Part shown: positions 16,557-25,262 of the stretch, piece after piece
Position numbering within the stretch: the first letter of the stretch is position 1
Layout of the letters: every line of letters starts with the position of its first letter
Assembly (NCBI RefSeq): GCF_001984175.1
Contig: NZ_MTQP01000068.1
Location: 744,001-808,000, forward strand
DNA length: 64,000 bases
Reading direction: 5' to 3'
Origin: Saccharothrix sp. ALI-22-I
GTDB lineage: Bacteria; Actinomycetota; Actinomycetes; Mycobacteriales; Pseudonocardiaceae
Notes under the pieces: model-generated
Told to the model about the DNA's origin: nothing
The model's input: the letters and a program-made list of their open reading frames with translations, nothing else
The model's database searches: none
Made by a program: the position numbers and the translations under genes

Positions 16557-18535
16557 AACCAGGACCCGACGGTCTTGTCCCAGACCTTGCCCGCGCCTTC
16601 CACCGCGTCGCGGCCGACTTCGACGACGTCACCGACGCCGCCGACCACCACGTCGAGGGTGTCGCTCACCACTTCCTTGCCCGTGTTGGCCAGTTCGGTG
16701 CCGGCTTGGGACCAATTGCCGTTCCAGGCCTCGCGACCGGCGTTGTAGAGCCCGGTGCCGGCGTCGGCCGCCAGGTCCGCCGCGCCCACGGCCGTGCCGC
16801 CGACGACGTCGATCACCGGGCCGACGCCGGGGATGTGCGAGCCGGGCAACGAGGGGCCGAGCGGGTTTTCGTCCCACTCCTGCGCGGTCACCGAAGCGCC
16901 GTTTCCGGTCGCGATCTTGGCGAGGTTGTCCACCGACTCCGAGCCGCGGTCGTAGTAGGCCGAGTGCGCATCCTTGATCATGGGCGAGTCCGAGGTGCCG
17001 AAGGTCTTGGCGCCGAACCGGTCGTCGTACGGGCCGATCGAGGAGCCGTCCTCGGTGAACCAGCTGGAACTCGTGCCCTGGACGACCGGGTCGTGCTCGG
17101 TCGCGCCGACGTAGACGTGGCCGGGACCGACCGAGAGCTGGTTGACGTTGGACGCGCCGACACCCGGCGAGCCGACGAAGGCGATGTCGTCGGCGGCCAA
17201 GCCGTTCATGCCCGCGTAGCCGACCGTGGTGGAGCCGTACGAGTGACCGATCACGGTGAGGTGCTGGCGGTTGCCCGCGGCCTCGGCGGCGGCGCGGTAG
17301 CCGTTGACGTCGGCGACCAGGTTCGCGCCACCCTCACGGGCCTGCGCTGGGTTGTCGACCTCACCGGGCGCCCAGCCGGGTGCGTCGTAGCCGAGCCACT
17401 GGATGGTGGCATTGCCCTCGGCGCCCATCTCCGCACGCAGGTTGCCCGCCTGACTGACGCTGAAGCTGTCGAGTTCCGAGCCGGTGCCGGGAACGGCGAC
17501 CGCGAGGTTCTTCGCCGTGTCGGGATCGCCGTACGCGATGGCCATCCCGCCGTCACCACGCGGGCCGTACGGGTCGTAGGCCAGCACCCGGACGTCGCTG
17601 TCGGGCCAGCCTTCCTTGCGGGAGAGCGCGGTGGCGTCGTCGATGCTGCTCTGGGCCTTCTGCGCGTTCTCGGCCTTGGTGGCGGCTTCCTGTCGTTGCT
17701 CGTTGAGCGACGCGTACTGCTCGTCGTTCATGAGCTTGGTCATGTCGTCGGAGTTGTTCGGGTCTAGACCCAACTCCTTGGCCCGCTCGGCCATCTGCGC
17801 GTCGAGCTGGTCGCGCTGGGTGCCGAAGCGCTGGATGTCGTCCTGGATCCGAGCGCGGTTGGCCTGGTCGAGGACGCCGGACGGGAGGCCGCGCAGTTGG
17901 CCCAGTTCCTGGAACTTGGTGCGCAGCAGCTCGTCCTGCTGCTCCTTGGTCAGCGACTTCCACCAGGCGGCGACCTGCTTGGGGTCGGTGCCGGGGCCGG
18001 GCACGGTGGCGGTGGTGCGCATGGCGGCGACGGCGGTGCTCCAGCCGGCGTCCTTGCTCGCCGTCTCCTCGAAGCCCGGGCGGACCTTGGTGAGGGCGGC
18101 GGCGTAGTTGCGCAGGACGCCTTCGTAGCTGGTCTTGACGTTGTTCAGCTGTTCGTTGACGCGGTTGGCCAGGTCACGGGTCTGGGCCTCGTCCAACGCG
18201 GGAGAACGGCCGCGCCAGAAGTCGATCAGCTGGTCGGCGCTGCCGCGCATCTGGGTGTAGGCGCGGGATGCCGCCTGGACGATGTCGGCGCCGGCACCCA
18301 GCCGTTCACCCGCCACGGTCGCGGACTTCGTGGACAGTTCGGCGCGGGCGCCGAACTTGGTTGCGCTCTCACCCCGCCAAGCGGAGGTCGCGGTGGTGCC
18401 GCCGGCGGAGACGGACCCGCCCGCGCGGCTGAGGGCGCTCATCGCACCGGTGATGGGGTCGGCGGCGGCCGCGACGCGGCCCGCGTCACCGGTGGCCAAC
18501 TGGCCGTACAGGACCTCGGGGTCGGTGTAGCTCAC
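16553..18535 (-). CDS. DUF1023 alpha/beta hydrolase with WXG-like N-terminus
   Basis: This 660-residue protein has an N-terminal helical ESX-like domain (about 1-140) with TSAWRGESA forming a WxG-type turn. A long coiled region (about 190-300) follows, then a DUF1023 alpha/beta-hydrolase domain (about 315-540) with nucleophile elbow GHSYGS, an ATEHDPV acid segment and a DAHSAYY histidine, so the triad looks intact. The last 100 residues are alternating amphipathic helices (VGAADLAADAGTGLYNAG). GTG 18535 overlaps the stop of the EspC-like gene upstream by four bases, so the two are coupled. It is probably a type VII secreted or surface hydrolase; the substrate is unknown. Its stop overlaps that of the convergent lipoprotein gene. 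Confidence 0.85.
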   Translation of the reverse strand: MSYTDPEVLYGQLATGDAGRVAAAADPITGAMSALSRAGGSVSAGGTTATSAWRGESATKFGARAELSTKSATVAGERLGAGADIVQAASRAYTQMRGSADQLIDFWRGRSPALDEAQTRDLANRVNEQLNNVKTSYEGVLRNYAAALTKVRPGFEETASKDAGWSTAVAAMRTTATVPGPGTDPKQVAAWWKSLTKEQQDELLRTKFQELGQLRGLPSGVLDQANRARIQDDIQRFGTQRDQLDAQMAERAKELGLDPNNSDDMTKLMNDEQYASLNEQRQEAATKAENAQKAQSSIDDATALSRKEGWPDSDVRVLAYDPYGPRGDGGMAIAYGDPDTAKNLAVAVPGTGSELDSFSVSQAGNLRAEMGAEGNATIQWLGYDAPGWAPGEVDNPAQAREGGANLVADVNGYRAAAEAAGNRQHLTVIGHSYGSTTVGYAGMNGLAADDIAFVGSPGVGASNVNQLSVGPGHVYVGATEHDPVVQGTSSSWFTEDGSSIGPYDDRFGAKTFGTSDSPMIKDAHSAYYDRGSESVDNLAKIATGNGASVTAQEWDENPLGPSLPGSHIPGVGPVIDVVGGTAVGAADLAADAGTGLYNAGREAWNGNWSQAGTELANTGKEVVSDTLDVVVGGVGDVVEVGRDAVEGAGKVWDKTVGSWF

Positions 18536-18846
18536 GCCATGCCCCCTTCGATGCCGCGGAACGAGGCGTGCGAGTCGTCGTCCACGCGCTGGTAGGCGTC
18601 GGCGTTCTCGTTGAGGCCGTCACCCGCGTCGCGGTACCAGGCGCTGCCCCGGCGCAGGTCGTCGGACTGCTCGCCGGACCACCTGGCCAGCGCGTCGACG
18701 AACTCCGCCGCCGCCGGCACCTGCCCCAACGCGTCGGCGTCCAGTCTGAGCATGGAGATCATCTCAGCACCGTCGCCCGTCGCGTCCGCGCCGTCGTGGA
18801 ACTGCTTGGACGCCGCGCGCAACGTCTCTGGTTGCACACCGAACAC
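18532..18846 (-). CDS. EspC/DUF2580-like type VII secretion substrate
   Basis: This 104-residue helical protein starts FGVQPETLRAASKQFHDGAD, typical of EspC/DUF2580 ESX proteins, with a hairpin of two helices and the export motif YQRVD near residue 87 (Y-x3-D). GTG 18846 is the only sensible start; the end overlaps the DUF1023 hydrolase gene (GTGA). The pair probably forms a heterodimer in which this partner provides the export signal for the hydrolase, as WXG/EspC-type partners do in other ESX operons (inference). Confidence 0.8.
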   Translation of the reverse strand: MFGVQPETLRAASKQFHDGADATGDGAEMISMLRLDADALGQVPAAAEFVDALARWSGEQSDDLRRGSAWYRDAGDGLNENADAYQRVDDDSHASFRGIEGGMA

Positions 18847-19006
18847 GATTGCCCACCCTTCGTGCCACTAGCCGCTGGGAGTCCGACGCGCCGTCACCCG
18901 CTCCGGTTCCCACGCCCCACGGGGCAAGAAGGTCGATTAACACACCCGGCCGTGATCACCCGAAGGTGATCTTGCCGGCGTCGAACAGCAGTTCGACCAT
19001 TGATGC

Positions 19007-19834
19007 ATGACAATACTGATCCCGACGCCGAAATCCGTCGCCCTCGGAGCCGTCCGTCACGCGGCGGACCGAGTCCGGGAACTCCTGGCGACCCTTCTGG
19101 CGCCCGCCCCCTCCCGTTCCCGTCACTACGCGCCGTCAGCGCTGCAAATCCTTTGGCAGCGGTGCAAATCAGCCTTGAGCTACTGCGCGACCACGACACT
19201 CCAGACCCGCCCGGTCCGACATCCGGACCAACTCGCGACACCCCGTCGCGAGCCGCTCGACACACCCGGTTCGAGCCCCCTCCAGTCACCAACCCGAACG
19301 GCCCAACCCCATGAGGAGGTACGCCCGAATGACCACCACTGGCACGACCAGCCGATCCCACCGTCCGCCTGCACCACGACCGCCGACCTCGCCATCGACT
19401 GGCCACCTGTCATCGACTGGCCCACGGCGGAGCCGGAGCTCCGGGCCGACCACACCGACACCGGTTTCGCCGGCTACTTCGCGAAGCCCGCCGTCGTGAA
19501 GCCCGCCTTCGCGGAATCCACCGTCGTGAAGTCCGCTGTTCTGGAGCCCCTTGTTCCGGAGCCCGCCGTCGCGGAATCCGCTGTCCTGGTCACCGTCGTC
19601 GAGCAGACCGCTGTCCTGGAGGCCGTTGAGGAGACCGCCGTCCTGGAGACCCTTGTCGAGCAGACCGTCGTCCTGGAGGCCGTTGTCGAGGACGCCACCC
19701 CCGGCGAATACACCACCGACTGGGAATACACCCTCGGCGAGTACACCCCCGGTGATCTCGCCCGGTGGTACGACGAGGCCGCGGCGAGGCTGGACGCGGA
19801 GATCGGCACCAACTTCGCCAGTCGCCCTTGGTGA
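19007..19834 (+). CDS. repeat-rich hypothetical protein, uncertain
   Basis: A 275-codon frame is open from ATG 19007. The second half (from about 19330) has strong GC third-position bias and looks coding: DLAIDWPPVIDWPTAEPE, imperfect repeats of the type VVEQTAVLEAVEE (about residues 175-230), then an ordinary GEYTPGDLARWYDEAAARL end. The first 100 codons look poor and compete with another frame (19003-19314) that ends just before an AGGAGGT site. Possibly a shorter gene, or an old frameshift, is hidden here. No family or localisation signal is recognised. The repeats are encoded by related 21-24-base units, so length probably varies between strains. Confidence 0.4.
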   Translation: MTILIPTPKSVALGAVRHAADRVRELLATLLAPAPSRSRHYAPSALQILWQRCKSALSYCATTTLQTRPVRHPDQLATPRREPLDTPGSSPLQSPTRTAQPHEEVRPNDHHWHDQPIPPSACTTTADLAIDWPPVIDWPTAEPELRADHTDTGFAGYFAKPAVVKPAFAESTVVKSAVLEPLVPEPAVAESAVLVTVVEQTAVLEAVEETAVLETLVEQTVVLEAVVEDATPGEYTTDWEYTLGEYTPGDLARWYDEAAARLDAEIGTNFASRPW

Positions 19835-19949
19835 CCGAGCCTGCGCCCGCGCCGGCGCAGGAGAGTGGGAATCTCGGGCTTCCGGCGTCGTGAGGTGGAT
19901 CGGTGCGGCACGATGGCCGCACCGATCTACTCAAGCGGGAGGGCTGGAC

Positions 19950-20681
19950 GTGCCAGGAGGTTGGACCACGCAGCGGTGGACCGAGGTCTTCACCGCGCAG
20001 GCGGCGATGTTCCGGGCGGCGGTCGGGAAGGCCGACCCCGCGGCCAAGGTGCCCAGCTGCCCCGGCTGGACGTTCACCGAACTGACCCTGCACGTCGGGC
20101 GGTTCCTGGAGACGTCGCTGGAGTACCTCCGCACCGGCAGCACGGTCCAGCTGCGCCTGCCCCGGCCGCCCGCCGACGTCCTGCCGTTGGAGTACCTGGA
20201 CGCCCAGCTCGCCAAGGCGGCCGAACTGCTCCCCGCCATCCCGGGCAACCGGACGGCCTGGACGTTCTCGCCGTCCGCCCCCGACCTGGCCTGGGTCTGG
20301 CACCGGCGCATCGCGCACGAGCTGGACCTGCGCCGTTGGGACGCCCAAGCCGCCCTCCGCGAGCTGGTCGTGGGCGACGCGGACTTCGCGGTGGACGGTA
20401 TCGACGAGGCGCTGACCACCCTCCTCGCCGCCAAGTACGCCACCGACGTGCCGCCGACGACCAAGGGCACCGCCCTCATCCAGCTCACCGACGTCCCCGA
20501 GGCGTGGGTGGTCACCTTCGCGCCCGGCGTCGTGCCGGAGGTGCGGGCAGCGTGGCCGGGCGAGGAGACGGACCTCCGGATCGCGGGTGAGGCGCAGCTC
20601 GTCTACTACGGCCTGTGGGGCCGCCTCCCCCTCAAACACGCCGGTGACGACCAGGTCTGGTACGCGCTCAAGCTCGATTAA
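19950..20681 (+). CDS. maleylpyruvate isomerase-family (MDMPI/DinB-like) mycothiol-dependent protein
   Basis: The 243-residue product has the N-terminal DinB-like four-helix domain of mycothiol-dependent enzymes (PF11716). Visible signatures are VPSCPGWTFTELTLHVGRF (about 35-53), with one metal-ligand His in the second helix, and WHRRIAHELDLRRWDA (about 112-127), which supplies the His/Glu pattern expected for Zn. A C-terminal small domain follows. GTG 19950 has a GGGAGG site. The catalysed reaction is unknown; such proteins are thought to use mycothiol, consistent with mshD at the right edge of the window. It precedes purF with a strong hairpin between them. Confidence 0.8.
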   Translation: MPGGWTTQRWTEVFTAQAAMFRAAVGKADPAAKVPSCPGWTFTELTLHVGRFLETSLEYLRTGSTVQLRLPRPPADVLPLEYLDAQLAKAAELLPAIPGNRTAWTFSPSAPDLAWVWHRRIAHELDLRRWDAQAALRELVVGDADFAVDGIDEALTTLLAAKYATDVPPTTKGTALIQLTDVPEAWVVTFAPGVVPEVRAAWPGEETDLRIAGEAQLVYYGLWGRLPLKHAGDDQVWYALKLD

Positions 20682-20708
20682 GGGTGCGTTTGGTCACGCG
20701 ACGGGGGT

Positions 20709-20738
20709 GCTGATGGGGGTGTTTGCACCCCCATCAGC
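20709..20738. terminator. strong hairpin between MDMPI-like gene and purF
   Basis: GCTGATGGGGGTG (20709-20721), loop TTTG, CACCCCCATCAGC (20726-20738): a perfect 13-bp stem with no U-tract. It is 27 bases after the upstream stop and 48 bases before the purF start. It can end the upstream transcript, or lie in the purF leader as an attenuator. Confidence 0.55.
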
Positions 20739-20785
20739 CTTACACTCGGTGGTGCAGCCCGACCCTCGTCGCTAGGGAGCACCCG

Positions 20786-22318
20786 GTGGTCACCGACCAG
20801 CCCGCAACCGGCCGAACTGACCCCGACGTACAAGAAGAACGCGAACCCCGTGAGGAATGCGGTGTGTTCGGCGTCTGGGCACCCGGTGAAGAGGTCTCCA
20901 AGCTCACCTACTTCGGCCTCTACGCCCTCCAGCACCGCGGCCAGGAGGCGGCGGGCATCTCCGTCGGCGACGGCAGCCAGGTGGTGGTCTTCAAGGACCT
21001 CGGCCTGGTCAGCCAGGTGTTCGACGAGCAGGTGCTCCAGTCCCTGCGCGGTCACGTCGCGGTCGGCCACTGCCGCTACTCCACCACCGGCTCCACCACG
21101 TGGGAGAACGCGCAGCCGACGTTCCGCACCACGGCCACCGGCTCGGGCCTGTCGCTGGGCCACAACGGCAACCTGGTGAACACCGCCGAGCTGATGGCCA
21201 GGGCCCGCGAGGTCGGCGTCGACACCAGTCACGGCGCGACCACCGACTCCGACCTGATCTGCGGGCTCCTCGCCGCCCAGGCCGCCGACATCGGCATCGA
21301 GCAGGCGGCCTTGCAGCTGCTGCCGACCCTGCGCGGCGCGTTCTGCCTCACGTTCTCCGACGAGTCCACCCTCTACGCGGCACGCGACCCGCAGGGCGTG
21401 CGCCCGCTGGTGCTGGGCCGGTTGGAGCGCGGTTGGGTCGTCGCCAGCGAGACGGCGGCGCTGGACATCGTCGGCGCGTCGTTCGTCCGCGAGGTCGAGC
21501 CGGGCGAGCTGATCGCGATCGACGAGAACGGCCTGCGGTCCAGCCGGTTCGCCAACCCGGAGCCCAAGGGCTGCATCTTCGAGTACGTCTACCTGGCCCG
21601 CCCGGACACCACGATCGCCGGCCGCTCGGTGCACGCCACCCGGGTGGAGATCGGCCGCCGCCTCGCGGTGGAGCACCCGGTCGAGGCCGACCTGGTCATC
21701 CCGGTGCCCGAGTCCGGCACGCCGGCCGCCATCGGTTACGCCCAGGCCAGCGGCATCCCGTACGGGTCGGGCCTGGTCAAGAACGCCTACGTGGGCCGCA
21801 CGTTCATCCAGCCGTCGCAGACCATCCGCCAGCTGGGCATCCGGCTGAAGCTGAACCCGCTGCGCGATGTGATCCGCGGTAAGCGCCTGGTCGTGGTGGA
21901 CGACTCGATCGTCCGCGGCAACACGCAGCGCGCCCTGGTCCGGATGCTGCGCGAGTCCGGCGCCCTTGAGGTGCACGTGCGGATCGCGTCGCCGCCGGTC
22001 AAGTGGCCGTGCTTCTACGGCATCGACTTCGCCTCCCGGGCCGAGTTGATCGCCAACGGTCTGGACATCGACGGCATCCGCCGCTCGGTCGGTGCGGACT
22101 CGTTGGGTTACGTGTCGCTGGAGGAGCTGATCGCGGCCAGCGAGCAGCCCAAGACGCGGCTGTGCACGGCCTGCTTCGACGGCGACTACCCGATCCCGCT
22201 GCCCGACGACGCGCTGATCGGCAAGCACCTGCTCGAAGGAATCCGGGGCGTTGCCGGCTCGGCCGCCCCCGTCCTGACGAACGGGTACGGTGCCGAAGAC
22301 GCCCTGCAACGGCCCTGA
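20786..22318 (+). CDS. purF: amidophosphoribosyltransferase PurF
   Basis: PurF (510 residues) makes 5-phosphoribosylamine from PRPP and glutamine, the first step of purine synthesis. The catalytic Cys lies in EECGVFGVW after a short propeptide (about residues 1-27), as in the B. subtilis type that is processed. The glutamine-site signatures GHCRYSTTGS and GHNGNLVN follow. The PRPP motif VVVDDSIVRGNTQR is at about residues 370-383, and the late cysteines (CTACFDGDYP) fit the Fe-S cluster type. GTG 20786 has a TAGGGAG ribosome site. purM follows 81 bases downstream. Confidence 0.97.
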   Translation: MVTDQPATGRTDPDVQEEREPREECGVFGVWAPGEEVSKLTYFGLYALQHRGQEAAGISVGDGSQVVVFKDLGLVSQVFDEQVLQSLRGHVAVGHCRYSTTGSTTWENAQPTFRTTATGSGLSLGHNGNLVNTAELMARAREVGVDTSHGATTDSDLICGLLAAQAADIGIEQAALQLLPTLRGAFCLTFSDESTLYAARDPQGVRPLVLGRLERGWVVASETAALDIVGASFVREVEPGELIAIDENGLRSSRFANPEPKGCIFEYVYLARPDTTIAGRSVHATRVEIGRRLAVEHPVEADLVIPVPESGTPAAIGYAQASGIPYGSGLVKNAYVGRTFIQPSQTIRQLGIRLKLNPLRDVIRGKRLVVVDDSIVRGNTQRALVRMLRESGALEVHVRIASPPVKWPCFYGIDFASRAELIANGLDIDGIRRSVGADSLGYVSLEELIAASEQPKTRLCTACFDGDYPIPLPDDALIGKHLLEGIRGVAGSAAPVLTNGYGAEDALQRP

Positions 22319-22399
22319 CGGGCCGGTAGGCCGGGCGCGTGGTTGCCCGGAGAAGCAGATGCCGGAAAAGCAGATGCCCTGAATGTGGAGCACAGAGAC

Positions 22400-23461
22400 G
22401 TGACGGACAGCGCCAAGGCGACCTACGCCGCAGCTGGAGTAAGCATCGACGCCGGTGACGAGGCGGTGGAGAAGCTCAAGCCCTGGGCGGCGAAGGCGCA
22501 GCGTCCCGAAGTGCTCGGCGGCATCGGCGGTTTCGCGGGGCTGTTCCAGTTGAAGCTCGACCGCTGGAAGGAGCCGGTGCTGGCGTCCTCGACGGACGGC
22601 GTCGGCACGAAGATCGCGGTCGCGCAGGCGTTGGACAAGCACGACACGGTCGGTATCGACCTGGTCGCGATGGTCGTGGACGACCTCGTGGTGTGCGGTG
22701 CGGAACCGCTGTTCATGCAGGACTACATCGCGATCGGCCAGGTCGTCCCGGACAAGATCGCCGCGCTGGTCAAGGGCATCTCCGAGGGCTGTGTGCTGGC
22801 GGGTTGCGCGCTGCTGGGCGGCGAGACCGCCGAGCACCCCGGCCTGATGGGCGCGAACGACTACGACATCTCCGGCACGGGTGTCGGCGTGGTCGAGGCG
22901 TCCGCCATGCTCGGCCCGGACCGGGTGCGCGCGGGTGACGTGGTGATCGCCATGGGCTCCTCCGGCTTGCACTCGAACGGGTACTCCTTGGCGCGGCACG
23001 TGCTGCTGGACATCGCCCGGATGCCGCTGGAGGGTCACGTCGAGGAGTTCGGCCGCACCCTCGGCGAGGAGATGCTGGAGCCGACCCGGATCTACGCCAA
23101 GGACTGCCTGGCGCTGGCCGCCGAGGCCGAGGTGCGGACGTTCGCGCACGTCACCGGCGGTGGCCTGGCCGCGAACCTGGCCCGCGTGCTGCCCAAGGGC
23201 CTGCGCGCCGAGCTCAACCGCGGCACCTGGACGCCCGCGCCGGTGTTCGCCCTGATCGCCCAGCGCGGTCGGGTGGAGCGCGAGGAGATGGAGAAGACGT
23301 TCAACATGGGCGTCGGCATGGTGGCCGTGGTCGCCCCCGAGGACGTCGACCGCGCCCTGGCCGTGCTCACGGCCCGCCACGTGCCCGCGTGGGTGCTGGG
23401 CGACGTGGTCCGCTCGGACCAGCCGGGCGCCGCCATGGTCGGCGACCACCCGCGTTTCTAG
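22400..23461 (+). CDS. purM: phosphoribosylformylglycinamidine cyclo-ligase PurM
   Basis: PurM (353 residues) closes FGAM to AIR in an ATP-dependent reaction of purine synthesis. Family landmarks are ASTDGVGTKIAVA (about residues 63-75), VDDLVVCGAEPLFMQDY (about 93-109), GCALLGGETAEHPG, SSGLHSNGYSLAR and HVTGGGLAANLARVLP. GTG 22400 follows GGAG by nine bases; the longer frame would fuse unrelated residues. The gene sits downstream of purF as in mycobacteria. After it the conserved order is broken by about 26 kb before DUF3073 resumes at 49.6 kb. Confidence 0.97.
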   Translation: MTDSAKATYAAAGVSIDAGDEAVEKLKPWAAKAQRPEVLGGIGGFAGLFQLKLDRWKEPVLASSTDGVGTKIAVAQALDKHDTVGIDLVAMVVDDLVVCGAEPLFMQDYIAIGQVVPDKIAALVKGISEGCVLAGCALLGGETAEHPGLMGANDYDISGTGVGVVEASAMLGPDRVRAGDVVIAMGSSGLHSNGYSLARHVLLDIARMPLEGHVEEFGRTLGEEMLEPTRIYAKDCLALAAEAEVRTFAHVTGGGLAANLARVLPKGLRAELNRGTWTPAPVFALIAQRGRVEREEMEKTFNMGVGMVAVVAPEDVDRALAVLTARHVPAWVLGDVVRSDQPGAAMVGDHPRF

Positions 23462-23545
23462 CCGCCTCCAAGACCTGAAATCGCTCTCGCGGCAACCTCC
23501 GCCGGTCGTCGATCCGTACTAAGCGGCGACCGAGGAGGGGCCCGA

Positions 23546-24037
23546 GTGGATCGCGATCGTGAGTTCGACGAGTACGTCGACGCCCGTGCGCTGGTGATGC
23601 GGAGAACCGCGTACCTGCTGTGCGGCGACTGGCACCGCGCCGAAGACCTGGTGCAGACGGCGCTGACCAAGCTGTACGTCGCCTGGCCCAGGGTCAGACG
23701 GGACGCATCACCCGACGCCTACGCCCGAAAAGTGCTCGTCCGTGCGGCCATCGACGACTCGCGGCGCGCGTTCCGGCGTCGCGAGACGGTGGTCGACGCG
23801 GTCCCGGACACACCGGTCCCCAGCGCCGCGTCCGACCTCGACGTCCGCCGCGCGCTGGCGTCGTTACCGGCAGGGCAGCGGACGGTGGTGGTGCTGCGCT
23901 ACTGGGAGGACCTGAGCGTCACGGAGACCGCACGCCTCCTCGGTCGAACGGAAGGCACCGTGAAGAGCCAGGCGGCCAAGGGCTTGGCCGCGCTGCGCGA
24001 CCTTCTCGGTCACGACGTCCTGGAGGAGCAGCGATGA
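23546..24037 (+). CDS. SigE-family ECF RNA polymerase sigma factor
   Basis: The 163-residue protein has a region 2 (FDEYVDARALVMRRTAYLLCGDWHRAEDLVQTALTKLY shortened here to its motif HRAEDLVQTAL, about 30-43) and a region 4 (VVVLRYWEDLSVTETARLLG about 112-131, GTVKSQAAKGL about 135-145). This is the actinobacterial 'sigma-E family' group. It lacks the longer linkers of primary factors. GTG 23546 has a GAGGAGG site. The stop overlaps the start of a single-pass membrane protein (ATGA), which is the likely regulator. No autoregulatory promoter was identified with confidence. Confidence 0.9.
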   Translation: MDRDREFDEYVDARALVMRRTAYLLCGDWHRAEDLVQTALTKLYVAWPRVRRDASPDAYARKVLVRAAIDDSRRAFRRRETVVDAVPDTPVPSAASDLDVRRALASLPAGQRTVVVLRYWEDLSVTETARLLGRTEGTVKSQAAKGLAALRDLLGHDVLEEQR

Positions 24038-24813
24038 CCGACATCAAGCAGACCCTGGCCACGGCGTTCACCGACGAACCGCCGCTGACCATCGACAAGC
24101 CTGCCATCCGCAGGGCGGGCAAGCGCAAGGTCGCGACCCGGTACGCGTCCATCGGCGCGGCGGTGCTCGTCGCGGTGGTCGTGGTGGCCGTGCCGACCAT
24201 GGTGAACCTCGGGGGTGGCGGTGGCGGTCCGGACGTGGGGCAGGTGAGCGCGCCGGAGTCGCAGACGTCGATCCCGCGCACCACGGTCGTCATCTCCGAG
24301 ACCAAGCCCCTGGACCCGGGCTTGTCGGATGAGCGCGCGGTGCAGTTGACCGGCATCCTGCGCGACTCCGGCGCGATCCCGGCCATGCAGACGCACAGCC
24401 CTCCCGGGTCGGAGTTCGGCCCCTGGGAGTTCGAGGCGTGGGGATCCTTCTACCGCACCCACGCGGAGGTGTTCGACGCCCGAGGCAGTGCCATCGTGTC
24501 GATGTCGTTGGTCGCGCGTCCCTACGAAGGCTGTGAGGAGATCACCTTCCAGTCGGCCAACCGCACGTGCGAGGTGCGGACCACGGCGGACGGCCGTGAG
24601 TACAAGGTCGAGCTCGGGCCGGACGTCCCGGGCAACCTGATCAGGGTCACCTTGAAGCTCCCGGACGGCCGGAAGCTCGAAGTGTCGACCCAGGGCATCG
24701 AGGACCGCAGCAAAGGCCCCTACAACACGACGCCCGTGGTGGGCGGAGGGCCGCAGCCGCTGACCGTTGACGAGGTGGTAAAGCTCGCGACCGTTCCAGG
24801 GCTGACCTTCTAG
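24034..24813 (+). CDS. membrane protein coupled to the ECF sigma factor (putative anti-sigma/sensor)
   Basis: This 259-residue protein has a cytoplasmic N-terminus (about 1-38, basic near the membrane: RRAGKRKVATRY), one membrane helix (about 39-59, AAVLVAVVVVAVPTMV), a Gly/Ser linker and an extracellular domain with two cysteines (about 168 and 177, CEEITFQSANRTC). It begins inside the stop of the sigma gene, so the two are translated together. The N-terminus is too short for a ZAS-type zinc anti-sigma domain and no HxxxCxxC is visible, so it may be a sensor or accessory protein rather than a classical anti-sigma factor. Confidence 0.7.
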   Translation: MTDIKQTLATAFTDEPPLTIDKPAIRRAGKRKVATRYASIGAAVLVAVVVVAVPTMVNLGGGGGGPDVGQVSAPESQTSIPRTTVVISETKPLDPGLSDERAVQLTGILRDSGAIPAMQTHSPPGSEFGPWEFEAWGSFYRTHAEVFDARGSAIVSMSLVARPYEGCEEITFQSANRTCEVRTTADGREYKVELGPDVPGNLIRVTLKLPDGRKLEVSTQGIEDRSKGPYNTTPVVGGGPQPLTVDEVVKLATVPGLTF

Positions 24814-24822
24814 TCTGTACGG

Positions 24823-25251
24823 GTGGCTGAGGACTTGACCGTGACGCGGACGCTGGTGGTGCCGGCGGCCGAGTTGAGCGAACGGTTCTCCAGGTCCTCC
24901 GGCCCCGGTGGCCAGGGCGTGAACACGGCGGACAGCCGGGTCGAACTGAGCTTCGACCTGGCTGCCTCGCCGTCGGTGCCCGAGTGGCTGCGCACCCGGA
25001 TGCTCTCCCGCCTGGAGAAACGCCTGGTCGACGGCGTGCTCACGGTGACCGCCAGCGAGCACCGGGCCCAGCTCCAGAACCGGATGGCGGCCCGGGAGCG
25101 GATGACCGGCATCCTGCGTGACGCGGCAGCCGCCCCACCACCGGTTCGGCGCAAGACCAAGCCGACCAAGGGCTCCCAGGAACGCCGCATCGCGGAGAAG
25201 AAGCGCCGCGCCCAGACGAAACAGGGCCGGCGCGGGGGCGGTTGGGACTAG
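24823..25251 (+). CDS. arfB: ArfB/YaeJ-type peptidyl-tRNA hydrolase (ribosome rescue)
   Basis: The 142-residue product is a small class-I release-factor-like protein. It carries the catalytic GGQ in SSGPGGQGVN (residues 29-31) and a long basic C-terminal tail (RRKTKPTKGSQERR... about 113-140) that in E. coli ArfB threads the mRNA channel of stalled ribosomes. Length matches ArfB (140 residues). It has no codon-recognition domain. GTG 24823 starts nine bases after the preceding stop. It frees peptides from stalled ribosomes without needing a stop codon. Confidence 0.93.
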   Translation: MAEDLTVTRTLVVPAAELSERFSRSSGPGGQGVNTADSRVELSFDLAASPSVPEWLRTRMLSRLEKRLVDGVLTVTASEHRAQLQNRMAARERMTGILRDAAAAPPPVRRKTKPTKGSQERRIAEKKRRAQTKQGRRGGGWD

Positions 25252-25262
25252 GGTGACGCGGC

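Noticed and set aside
19268-19295. GGTTCGAGCCC resembling a tRNA T-loop followed by CACCA-like text
   Set aside because: The T-stem does not pair beyond two positions, and no acceptor, D or anticodon arm is present upstream.
22343-22400. AAGCAGATGCC direct repeat between purF and purM as a regulatory site
   Set aside because: Very short imperfect repeat in a leader; likely chance.
20678-23449. 923-codon minus-strand frame over purF and purM
   Set aside because: Complete antisense shadow of two certain genes.
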